From a virus: 64,000 nt of DNA. The notes beneath the pieces were generated by a model. It had not been told where the DNA came from and did not search any database. It saw only the letters and a list, made by a program, of their open reading frames with translations. Location of the stretch: positions 59,466-123,465 of IMG/VR virus record IMGVR_UViG_3300011113_000491; one strand, 5' to 3'. Each line of letters begins with the position of its first letter. Within the stretch, counting starts at the first letter, position 1. Of this stretch, positions 15,250-22,617 are shown piece by piece. Both the position numbers and the translations under genes were made by a program.

Positions 15250-16458
15250 TCAGAACGGCGCCTTGGTGCGATCAACCGGGGCGGCCGCCGGAGCCGGAGT
15301 GGGTTCCGGTTCCACGATCTTGGACCACGCGGAGTAGAACGATTCCTGCGTGGACTGATCGAAGCGGGCGAGTGAGAGGCGGATCGCCTTGTCCTTGTCA
15401 CCGAACACCGAGAACGCCTTGACGATGTTGAGCAGACGACGGGTCGAAACCACCTCATCGCAGGCACCTTCCTTGAAGGTGGCGCGGAGCATATCCGCCC
15501 ACTTGCACAGGTAACCCGCGAAGTCCTCATCGACCTTGCCGTACTTCTTCATGGCACGGACGAGGATGCGCTTCTCGGTCGCCACAGGGGCGTAGTCCTG
15601 CTCGTAGGTGTAGTCGAAGCGGTCGAGCATTGCCTCGTTCATCACGCGAGTACCGACGAAGCGGCCGTCATCGCTACCCTTGCCCTTGGTGTTGGCGGTG
15701 GCGAAGATGGTGAACCCGGTAGCGGGCGAAACCCATTGGTTGATCTTCTTGAGGAACACACCCTTACCCTCAAGCACCGACTGGAGGCACATGAGCTTGT
15801 CGCTGCCGAGGTCGATCTCGTCAAGGAGCAGCACGGCACCACGCTTCATCGCGGACACGACAGCACCATCGTGCCACACCATGTCGCCGTTGACGAGGCG
15901 GAAACCACCGAACAGATCATCCTCATCGGTCTCCGCAACGATGTTGACACGGAAGCACTCGCGTCCGAGCTTCGCGCAGACCTGTTCGATCATCGTTGTC
16001 TTGCCGTTGCCGGACAGACCCGTGACGAACACAGGCGAGAAGATGTTCGCCTTGATGATCGTGGAGATGTCATCGAAGTGACCCCACGGGACATACTCGG
16101 CGTTCGTGGGCGGGATCAGAGTGGCGCGATCACCACCGGTCATGCCCAGGACCTCGGCGTTGAACACCGCAGGGGCGGCCGCGGCGATCTTGACACTCGG
16201 CGCCGGAGCGGCAACCGGAGCAACCGGAGCAGCAGCAGGCGTCGCCTTGGTCGTCGTCGCCGGAGCGTTGACGATCTCGGGGACATGGAACAGGCCACGA
16301 CCGGCGTGGCGAGCGGGATCCTTGACGATCCACGCGGGCGGGAAGTTGTTGCCCACCAGCTGTGCAGCCTGGAGGAGCTGCTGGCGCGTCACGGGAGTGG
16401 CGCGCGTAATGGTGGCGAGGGCGGTGAAGTACGCGGTCTGCTTGGTAGTATTAGGCAT
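15250..16458 (-). CDS. cobS-like: CobS/MoxR-type AAA+ ATPase
   Basis: The product has about 402 residues. It has a Walker A (GLSGNGKT), a Walker B (VLLLDEID) and downstream sensor-type segments (FTIFATANTKG, GTRVMNEAMLDRFDY) of the MoxR/CobS group. Such ATPases work with VWA partners; cobalt chelatase CobS is one example and several phages carry relatives. The N-terminal 100 residues include FPPAWIVKDPARHAGRGLFHVPEI, a domain shared with the gene at 21056, then an Ala/Pro linker. The start at 16458 is supported by a promoter and start context nearly identical to the divergent partner gene. Actual cobalt chelation is unproven. Confidence 0.85.
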   Translation of the reverse strand: MPNTTKQTAYFTALATITRATPVTRQQLLQAAQLVGNNFPPAWIVKDPARHAGRGLFHVPEIVNAPATTTKATPAAAPVAPVAAPAPSVKIAAAAPAVFNAEVLGMTGGDRATLIPPTNAEYVPWGHFDDISTIIKANIFSPVFVTGLSGNGKTTMIEQVCAKLGRECFRVNIVAETDEDDLFGGFRLVNGDMVWHDGAVVSAMKRGAVLLLDEIDLGSDKLMCLQSVLEGKGVFLKKINQWVSPATGFTIFATANTKGKGSDDGRFVGTRVMNEAMLDRFDYTYEQDYAPVATEKRILVRAMKKYGKVDEDFAGYLCKWADMLRATFKEGACDEVVSTRRLLNIVKAFSVFGDKDKAIRLSLARFDQSTQESFYSAWSKIVEPEPTPAPAAAPVDRTKAPF

Positions 16459-16774
16459 ACCGTCCAGGCTACCAGCTTCTGGTCCACGGCACAAGCCAGG
16501 AAATGGAAATATTTCTAAGTCCTTGTCCCATAAGGACTTACATAAACCCTTGTAAATAAAGGACTTATGGGGGGTATTATCGGACGCCGTTCCCTACTGC
16601 CGGGGGCGGGGGCCCATATTATCGGACATCCACCAGAGAGGAGGGGGCGTCCGATAAGCGTGATAGTATCCAGTTATGGGACTTTCGGTCGTAAGTCCTT
16701 ATGCCACAACGATTTACGATAAATCTAGGGTTTCCCTATTGCGCGGGGACCCCCGATATGGTAGCCTGTCCGGT
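16459..16774. promoter_or_regulatory. Divergent control region of CobS-like and CobT-like genes
   Basis: TAAGTCCTT (16516-16524) and AAGGACTTA (16532-16540) form a perfect inverted repeat with a 7-base gap. Further copies are at 16559-16567 and 16692-16700. TTATCGGAC occurs at 16577-16585 and 16619-16627, and inverted at 16649-16657. CGTGATAGTA is near 16658. Minus-strand promoter: TTGTGC (16489-16494), 17 bases, TAGCCT (16466-16471), 7 bases, ATG. Plus-strand promoter: TTGCGC (16739-16744), 17 bases, TAGCCT (16762-16767), 7 bases, ATG. Both predict leaderless messages. Confidence 0.75.
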
Positions 16775-19228
16775 ATGCTTACTGCCAGTACTACGCCCGT
16801 CGTTCAAACCATTCGCCATACTTCAAAGGATCTGCTTGCGCGTATCCTCGCCACGGAGAATCTGACCGTGCGCCACGATCCCTCCGCGCAGACCGCCAGC
16901 ATGGATGTCGTCAATCGCGTTCTCACGCTCCCCGTGTGGACTGACATGACCAACGAGGTCTACGATATGCTGATCGGTCACGAGGTCGGCCATGCCCTGT
17001 TCACTCCGCACACGGAAGCAGACAAGCGCGTGTCTGGCCCGTGGTGTGCCGCTGCCGAGGAGATCGCTGGTATCAACCAAGAAACTCCGAGGTGCCAGAT
17101 GCTCCTCAACATCGTGGAGGACGCCCGCATCGAACGCATGATGAAGCAGAAGTTCCCCGGTATGCGCCGCGACTTCTTCAAGGCCTACGAGTACATGAAG
17201 GCCAATGACTTCTTCGGCATCAACGCCAAGACCGCGGATGAACTGAACGCTCTGCGTTTCGCTGACCGCATCAACCTGCACTACAAGCTCGGCACCATCG
17301 GTGATACGGGTATCTACTTCAGCGACACCGAGCGCGAGTACCTCAAGCGCATCGATGCCGCCAAGACCTTCGATGACATCAAGGACATCGTGCGCGACCT
17401 GTGGAACACCAAGGCGTACAACGAACCGGGCCAGAAGCAGGATGCCGGCGACGGTACTGGTGACGGCGACATCGGTGACATGGACAACGACGGCAACGAC
17501 GCTGGCCAGCAGCAGCAGGGCAAGTCCAACAGCGGACAGACCAACAGCGGCCAGTCGCCCAGTAAGGGCAACGATTCGCAACCGGGTCAGGATCAGTCCA
17601 ATGGTGCATCGCAGCAGCAGGGCGACCAGAAGTCCAACCAGTCCGGTGCCGGTCGTCACGGCGACCACAGTTCTGTTGCGGGTTCGACGCAGCAGGCGAT
17701 GCAGGATCACCTGTCGTCGCGTACCAAGACCAGCGGAAGCTACCAGTACATGACTCTGCCCGAGCCTGATCTGTCCAAGATCATCATGGGTTGGCGCGAC
17801 ATCGCCAAGGAGTTCGTGCAGTTCGACTCCAAGGTTTCGGGTGCCTACGATATGCCCGCGATCCGTCGCGTGGCGACCGAGATGTCGAGCAAGTTCATGT
17901 CGGACAGCAAGCCCATCGTGTCGCTCATGGTGAAGGAGTTTGAGATGCGTAAGGCCGCCGATGCGTCGGCGCGTGTTCGTGTCGCCACCACCGGCGTCCT
18001 CGACGGCGTGCGTGTCTGTAACTACCGGATCACCGACGACATCTTCCGTCGTCACGCGACCGTGCAGGCTGGCAAGAACCACGGGTTCGTCATCTTCATC
18101 GACTGGTCGGGTTCCATGTCGCCCGTGATCGGGCCCGTGTTCAACCAGGCGCTTCAGGTGATGATGTTCTGCCGTCGCGTCGGTATCCCGTTCGATGTGT
18201 ATGCGTTCAGCAGCGCGACTGCTCCGGGCGTCGAGCGTCGTGACCAGTGGAAGACTACTGATGGCAACAACATCATGTTCAACAGTTTCATGCTCATGCA
18301 CCTGTTCTCATCGTCCATGTCGTCGGCAGCGTTCAACAACCAGGTCGCCCTCATGTGGAGCGTTGCCCATCAGCGCGGTCTTTCGACCGAGTGTGAGCGT
18401 CGCGGTATGCGTATCGGTTGGAGTGCGCCGATTCCTGACTTCATGCACATGGGTTCGACTCCGCTTGACGAGTCCATCGCCTGTGCAATGAAGATCGTGC
18501 CGGAGTTCCGCACCCGCAATCGTGTGCAGATCGTCAACACGGTGTTCCTCACCGACGGCGCTACTACGAGTCCGTGGGGTGGTGGCAACGCATACGATTC
18601 AATCTGCGGAGACAAGGCGACGAGCAACATGGAGTTCCTGACCGTCGGTCACAAGAACTACGCCGCTGCACCGTCATCGACTGCCGCAATGCTGCGCGCG
18701 CTGCGTGACCAGTGCGATACTCGCGTGATCGGGTTCTTCCTTGTCGAAGCACCCAACAAGGTGTATGCCGAAGGCAAGTTCTCGCCTGCCAAGCCCAATC
18801 GCTACAGCGGCGACATCGACTCGTCGTACTCGTATGTCGATGCCACGGGCCGCGAGTGTCCGTCCAAGGTTGGTTACTTGACGCAGGGTCTCATTCCACT
18901 CGACCGTCCCGCGATCAAGTCGCATTGGAACTCCCGTCCGATTCTGTCTGCGGATGACTGCAAGCGGGCCAATGAAGAGGTCGCCCGGTTCGCAGAGGAG
19001 GACTACTGCATCGCCGTGCCGACTTCGTTCGTCGGTGCCGGGTACGACGAGATGTACATGATCCGTGCCGGTCTCGATGTTGACAACACGGATCACCTCG
19101 GTGCGCTCAACGCCAACACCGCCACGGTGGCACAGGTGAAGCGCGCCCTGCTCAAGTCCGCCCGTGGCAAGCTCAAGTCCCGTAAGATGTTCACCCGTTT
19201 CGTTTCCCTCATCTCGACCCAGGCCTAA
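16775..19228 (+). CDS. cobT-like: CobT-like VWA protein with HExxH metallopeptidase motif
   Basis: The product has about 817 residues. Near residue 80 it has HEVGHALFTP, followed about 45 residues later by NIVEDARIE, matching a gluzincin-type HExxH...E zinc site. A long Gln/Ser/Gly/Asn-rich linker follows (about residues 250-330). The C-terminal half is a von Willebrand factor A domain with the MIDAS motif DWSGSM and a later FLTDGATT. The layout matches CobT-like phage proteins paired with CobS-like ATPases. The start at 16775 is chosen for its promoter match with the partner gene; an ATG at 16676 also exists. It may be a metal chelatase partner, protease or assembly factor. Confidence 0.82.
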   Translation: MLTASTTPVVQTIRHTSKDLLARILATENLTVRHDPSAQTASMDVVNRVLTLPVWTDMTNEVYDMLIGHEVGHALFTPHTEADKRVSGPWCAAAEEIAGINQETPRCQMLLNIVEDARIERMMKQKFPGMRRDFFKAYEYMKANDFFGINAKTADELNALRFADRINLHYKLGTIGDTGIYFSDTEREYLKRIDAAKTFDDIKDIVRDLWNTKAYNEPGQKQDAGDGTGDGDIGDMDNDGNDAGQQQQGKSNSGQTNSGQSPSKGNDSQPGQDQSNGASQQQGDQKSNQSGAGRHGDHSSVAGSTQQAMQDHLSSRTKTSGSYQYMTLPEPDLSKIIMGWRDIAKEFVQFDSKVSGAYDMPAIRRVATEMSSKFMSDSKPIVSLMVKEFEMRKAADASARVRVATTGVLDGVRVCNYRITDDIFRRHATVQAGKNHGFVIFIDWSGSMSPVIGPVFNQALQVMMFCRRVGIPFDVYAFSSATAPGVERRDQWKTTDGNNIMFNSFMLMHLFSSSMSSAAFNNQVALMWSVAHQRGLSTECERRGMRIGWSAPIPDFMHMGSTPLDESIACAMKIVPEFRTRNRVQIVNTVFLTDGATTSPWGGGNAYDSICGDKATSNMEFLTVGHKNYAAAPSSTAAMLRALRDQCDTRVIGFFLVEAPNKVYAEGKFSPAKPNRYSGDIDSSYSYVDATGRECPSKVGYLTQGLIPLDRPAIKSHWNSRPILSADDCKRANEEVARFAEEDYCIAVPTSFVGAGYDEMYMIRAGLDVDNTDHLGALNANTATVAQVKRALLKSARGKLKSRKMFTRFVSLISTQA

Positions 19229-19242
19229 TAGGAGAACCTACA

Positions 19243-20115
19243 ATGACTACCAAGACATGGCCATCATCATTGGACGCACACATCGAAATGAACTTTGAGT
19301 TCAGGTACAACCACGGCGCAGGACTCGCGTTCCATGATGGACTCAATCCTGCGTTGGCGGACATCATCACTACAAGAGAGATGTTCCACCTCGCACAAGA
19401 TTGGGGATGCCAGAAGTACGCGCAGATCAAGAAGTACATCAAGGGATATGACTCGTTCAGTCTCCTCATGCACCCGGACTCGTCTGTGAAGATGTTCGTC
19501 AAGTCCCTCACCGTCAGCTACACCACGATGAACACCGAGCGGATTCTGTTCTTCTATGACTCAAAGGGAGTCAACGACGGCGTTGCAATGCTCTGGCTTC
19601 CTGGTCACAACAGTCCGGCGCCCATGAGTCCTGCTCGTTTCTCGACCCACGCCGAAACGGTCAACGGACTTGGAGACAGAGGGTACTACCGCCAATACGA
19701 AGAAGGATTCAAGCAGAATCCGATTGCGATGGCGAAGCACATGGTCTGCGAGATCATTCGGATCAAGCAGGTTCACCGATGCGCGCCGGGTAGTATGGCA
19801 GGCAGCAACGAACAGGACTTCCGTCTGATGCCGCTCGAGCTCTTCGTCGGTAGCAAAGAACTGATCCGAGATGTGTGGGATTCTCTCGTTGGATACTCCC
19901 CGCGGCCGGTCGAGATGAAGGAAGAAGGATCAGCAATCTGCACGAACGGTCTGAAGTTCGGTGACTACATGGAAGAATGCGGTGACATGATGATTACGCA
20001 CTACAACAACCACATTCTTGAATCGTTCGCAGACAACCTCCGCATCAACGGCATCAATATGTTCCCGATTGTTAGCGGTCATTCAAACAAGGGTATCGTG
20101 ACGCACCCGGTTTGA
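19243..20115 (+). CDS. Hypothetical protein downstream of CobT-like gene
   Basis: The 290-residue product is not recognised. It is alpha/beta with aromatic strands (MNFEFRYNHGAGLAF, RILFFYDSKG) and helical stretches (IAMAKHMVCEIIRIKQVHRC). AGGAGAACCTACA precedes the ATG, only 14 bases after the CobT-like stop, so the two are co-transcribed. A terminator follows. It may act with the CobS/CobT-like pair. Confidence 0.65.
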   Translation: MTTKTWPSSLDAHIEMNFEFRYNHGAGLAFHDGLNPALADIITTREMFHLAQDWGCQKYAQIKKYIKGYDSFSLLMHPDSSVKMFVKSLTVSYTTMNTERILFFYDSKGVNDGVAMLWLPGHNSPAPMSPARFSTHAETVNGLGDRGYYRQYEEGFKQNPIAMAKHMVCEIIRIKQVHRCAPGSMAGSNEQDFRLMPLELFVGSKELIRDVWDSLVGYSPRPVEMKEEGSAICTNGLKFGDYMEECGDMMITHYNNHILESFADNLRINGINMFPIVSGHSNKGIVTHPV

Positions 20116-20158
20116 ACTAACACGAACCCAGTCAGACGCCCAAGGTGGGCAGTAGCAT

Positions 20159-20193
20159 GGGGCGGATCGTTCTACGATCCGTCCCTTTTTTTA
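20159..20193 (+). terminator. Intrinsic terminator
   Basis: GGCGGATCGT and ACGATCCGTC pair around a TCT loop, followed by seven T. It closes the CobT-like operon. A CGTGATAGTA box follows directly. Confidence 0.85.
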
Positions 20194-20393
20194 TCGTGAT
20201 AGTATCGCGTGGTATTCGCCGCATGACCACGGGAAAGATCGGCAGGATATGGATATATGCCATCGTGGCAGGATATGAAACACCGATGGCATAGTGGTCA
20301 TACTGCCATATGCCAATGCAATCTGGCATTATTTCTTTCAGAAATATGTGAAATATGCTTGTGAAATGTTTCACGATCCGGTAGACTACACGC
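20194..20393 (+). promoter_or_regulatory. Leaderless promoter with operator-like repeats
   Basis: TTGTGA (20359-20364), 17 bases, TAGACT (20382-20387), 6 bases, ATG at 20394. GTGAAA-TG-TTTCAC forms an inverted repeat between -35 and -10, a classic operator position. Tandem GAAATATGT GAAATATGC lies at 20341-20358, and ATATG is unusually frequent upstream. Confidence 0.6.
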
Positions 20394-20666
20394 ATGGCAA
20401 GACCTACAGACCCGTTCGATCCCGCGTCTATGGACGCATACATCAACCCGATTCTCAATCGCGCGGCAATCGATGTCGTCTATTTGAACGACATCGCATC
20501 CAAAGCGGAGCTCATGCTTGAGTTGTTCATACAGCACGGCCTGCTCGACATTGAAGTGACCGGCAACGGTGACTTCGCCTACCGTGTGTCCGACATTTGG
20601 AAGAAAGAACTCGCCGCTGAAGGACACGATCTCTCTCGCATTCCCCTCTCGCACCTCTCTTACTGA
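20394..20666 (+). CDS. Small hypothetical protein, possibly HTH
   Basis: The 90-residue product is mostly helical with a possible helix-turn-helix (AELMLELFIQHGLLDIEVTGNGDFAYRVS, in the style of a winged helix). No family is recognised. The promoter predicts a leaderless message, and an inverted repeat in the spacer suggests repression, possibly autoregulation. Confidence 0.6.
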   Translation: MARPTDPFDPASMDAYINPILNRAAIDVVYLNDIASKAELMLELFIQHGLLDIEVTGNGDFAYRVSDIWKKELAAEGHDLSRIPLSHLSY

Positions 20667-20676
20667 AATACGAAAT

Positions 20677-21045
20677 ATGCCATTCGACCCCTACAACAAC
20701 GAACACACCGACAGCAGCCTCTACTTCGATGACTTCGGAGACACCGACGACCGCATGGAAATCCTGCGCGAGCTCGATGAGGACTACGACCCCATGAGCG
20801 ACCCCGATCCCTTCGATGACGATGAAGAATGGTCAGAGGAGGACGACGACCGCGGCGCCGTTCGTGAGGACGAGGATGAGAACTACGACGACCTGGATGA
20901 CGACGACCTTGAGGATGACGACCACGAGGAACTGCCGCATGAGGACGACGACGACTTTGATGACTGCTTCAACTGCGACGGCAGCATCTCCGATAAGGGA
21001 TTCGCCCTTCTCGGTGACATGGATCGCAGGGGTCTCTTTGTCTGA
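20677..21045 (+). CDS. Extremely acidic protein
   Basis: The 122-residue product is dominated by Asp and Glu in long clusters (DDDEEWSEEDDDRG, DDLDDDDLEDDDHEE, DDDDFDDCF) and is almost free of Lys. It resembles acidic DNA-mimic or histone-like-binding proteins in composition only. It lies 10 bases after the preceding stop and 10 bases before the next start, so the three genes form an operon. Confidence 0.65.
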   Translation: MPFDPYNNEHTDSSLYFDDFGDTDDRMEILRELDEDYDPMSDPDPFDDDEEWSEEDDDRGAVREDEDENYDDLDDDDLEDDDHEELPHEDDDDFDDCFNCDGSISDKGFALLGDMDRRGLFV

Positions 21046-21055
21046 AAGGACACCA

Positions 21056-21541
21056 ATGACCACCACTACTGTTTCTGTTCCCCAAGTTCATCCGCCTGCC
21101 TATTCGTACTGCACGGCCAAGGTGATTCCCCCCACAACCAAATCCATCACGACCGGCATGATGATGTTCGACAAGTCGTATATGCTTTCTGTGCAGAGCA
21201 AGTTCATCCATATGTGGATGCGCGATATGCCAGCAAAGTACCCGCAGCACAAGACGCCGCATATGCCCTCAAAGGCGTGTGAGTTCGCGCAGGCCTGCTA
21301 TATGCTTGCGACTGGATATGGCGAACACGCCATGCCGGCATTCAATGGGTACAGTCGTGACTTCCTGATGATGGTTTCCAATCAGTTGGGATATGCGTAT
21401 ATCCCGGCATGGATCGTCAAGGACAAGTCGCGCCGCCTTGATCGTTCGATGTACATGGTTCCCGAAGTTTCGATTTATGCCGTCGCATATCTCTCCACCC
21501 TCCCGACTCCAACCACCAACGAGGTTACCACCAATGCGTGA
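21056..21541 (+). CDS. Protein sharing the CobS-like N-terminal domain
   Basis: The 161-residue product contains LGYAYIPAWIVKDKSRRLDRSMYMVPEV. This parallels FPPAWIVKDPARHAGRGLFHVPEI in the N-terminal region of the CobS-like ATPase, so both carry the same small domain. The first 60 residues are Pro/Thr-rich and then Met/Lys/His-rich. AAAGGA lies six bases before the ATG at 21056. It may bind the same partner as the ATPase. Confidence 0.65.
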   Translation: MTTTTVSVPQVHPPAYSYCTAKVIPPTTKSITTGMMMFDKSYMLSVQSKFIHMWMRDMPAKYPQHKTPHMPSKACEFAQACYMLATGYGEHAMPAFNGYSRDFLMMVSNQLGYAYIPAWIVKDKSRRLDRSMYMVPEVSIYAVAYLSTLPTPTTNEVTTNA

Positions 21542-21842
21542 GAACACCATCACCGTGATTTTTGACGACGCCGACCGCCGACAGATGGAGTGGCAACCCA
21601 ATCTGACAGAGCATGAGTTTCCCCTGTGGTGGCAGAGTCTCACCGATACCGACTTCATTCGGTTCTACTTCAACCCGTTCGCCCTGCCAGGCACGGTCAA
21701 GGTGATGAAGAATCGGCAGGAAGTGAAGCCGTATTACTACTGCTACTTCGATGAGATGCAGAACTCATACATCAGCGTGGGCCAGAGGACGATCCCGTAT
21801 CGATACGGCGATCTGAACTGGAAGAGGCACTGGCCCGCGTAA
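21534..21842 (+). CDS. Hypothetical protein
   Basis: The 102-residue product begins MRENTITVIFDDADRR and is rich in aromatic residues (FPLWWQSLTDTDFIRFYF, KPYYYCYFDEMQNSYISVG). It is not recognised. The ATG lies eight bases before the end of the upstream gene, so the two are coupled. A strong terminator follows. Confidence 0.6.
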   Translation: MRENTITVIFDDADRRQMEWQPNLTEHEFPLWWQSLTDTDFIRFYFNPFALPGTVKVMKNRQEVKPYYYCYFDEMQNSYISVGQRTIPYRYGDLNWKRHWPA

Positions 21843-21870
21843 CACAATCTCCGTGCCATGGGACGCAACG

Positions 21871-21906
21871 ACCCGACAGGTTTCATCGCCTGTCGGGTCT
21901 TTTTTT
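21871..21906 (+). terminator. Intrinsic terminator
   Basis: ACCCGACAGG and CCTGTCGGGT form a perfect stem followed by a T-run. It ends the four-gene operon at the right edge of the GC-rich island. Confidence 0.9.
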
Positions 21907-21928
21907 GACGCGTGATAGTATCAGTATA

Positions 21929-21971
21929 GAAATATGCTAGTTTATGAAATATGCGATTTTAGGAAATATGC
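21929..21971 (+). repeat. Iteron-like triple repeat
   Basis: GAAATATGC occurs at 21929-21937, 21946-21954 and 21963-21971, giving exact 17-base spacing. A CGTGATAGTA box lies just upstream. The block stands at the boundary between GC-rich and AT-rich DNA. Confidence 0.75.
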
Positions 21972-21974
21972 AAA

Positions 21975-22064
21975 TCATAATCCAACAAATCTAGCAACAA
22001 GGATTCCAACGCAGAACGAAATAAGCGAAATGAGAATCTTGTGAATCTTCAAGTCGTTCTTCAT
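21975..22064 (-). CDS. Membrane microprotein
   Basis: The 29-residue product begins MKNDLKIHK and continues as one hydrophobic segment (ILISLISFCVGILVARFVGL). Its ATG overlaps the upstream TGA as ATGA, so it would be translated by coupling. Its function is unknown. Confidence 0.5.
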   Translation of the reverse strand: MKNDLKIHKILISLISFCVGILVARFVGL

Positions 22065-22585
22065 GTTGATCTTTTCCCCGAGCGGCCGCGGCCGCCTCTT
22101 CCGGTCAATCTACGCATCAGTGCTTGCTTCAATACATCTCTGATTGTTGGTTCGTCAACAGTCGGTGATTCTGTTGGAGTTGGTGCAACTTCTGGTCTAG
22201 TTTGCTGACCAGAAACTGAATCAGATGAAGCAGATCCACTACTTTGTTGTGTTGGAGTAGTCTGCTGCGGCGGTGATGTGGTCGCCGAGGATTGGGTATT
22301 TGATGGATTCCATCTTGAATACCAATCATTTCTTTCATCAGCTGCCGGTGTTGAAGATGCCGGAGTTGGAATATCTGAAACTGGACTTTCTATTGGTTGC
22401 CACGATGAAGCAATAGAAGAAGAACTTGTTGGCAATCTTCCTTGCTCAACAGGGGGTGTCATGGGAACCGCCTGACCAACTTCCTCTTCTGGAGAAGTAG
22501 TAAGTTCTCTCCTAGCAGTTAGTTGCTTTGATGGAGTTGGAGTAGAAGGTTCCGTTGTCCCCACATTTCCCGGAGGAGTTGCCAT
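22061..22585 (-). CDS. Pro/Ser/Thr-rich low-complexity protein
   Basis: The 174-residue product is almost entirely Ser, Thr, Pro and Gln up to residue 140. It ends with a short helical and basic tail (TIRDVLKQALMRRLTGRGGRGRSGKRS). Such chains are common as linkers or disordered virion decoration. The start codon lies inside a perfect 8-bp hairpin (22582-22600) and no ribosome site is obvious, so translation probably depends on the upstream gene. Confidence 0.55.
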   Translation of the reverse strand: MATPPGNVGTTEPSTPTPSKQLTARRELTTSPEEEVGQAVPMTPPVEQGRLPTSSSSIASSWQPIESPVSDIPTPASSTPAADERNDWYSRWNPSNTQSSATTSPPQQTTPTQQSSGSASSDSVSGQQTRPEVAPTPTESPTVDEPTIRDVLKQALMRRLTGRGGRGRSGKRST

Positions 22586-22600
22586 CGGTCTAACCGATGG
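22582..22600 (-). promoter_or_regulatory. RNA hairpin over a start codon
   Basis: CCATCGGT, TAG, ACCGATGG on the minus strand encloses the ATG of the downstream gene, 18 bases after the upstream stop. It could hide the start until the upstream gene is translated. Confidence 0.5.
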
Positions 22601-22617
22601 ATCACTTCGGGGTGGGG

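Larger units (their letters stand above)
7300..21920. other. GC-rich genomic island
   Basis: Base composition changes sharply from AT-rich to GC-rich near 7,300 and back near 21,920. Genes inside are mostly unrecognised and use GC-ending codons. Six intergenic CGTGATAGTA motifs and other repeated boxes are confined to it. A T4-type late promoter and a capsid-targeting-like protein (10557-12170) sit inside, tying the island to the surrounding phage. Confidence 0.75.

Noticed and set aside
16823-18301. Minus-strand frame of 492 codons opposite the CobT-like gene
   Set aside because: The plus strand encodes clear HExxH and VWA motifs, so this frame is a GC-rich shadow.
7300-21920. Island as a pure assembly chimera
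   Set aside because: Not fully excluded, but the late promoter and targeting-like peptide inside, and the MKEH(Y/F)K motif shared across the boundary, favour a real insertion.
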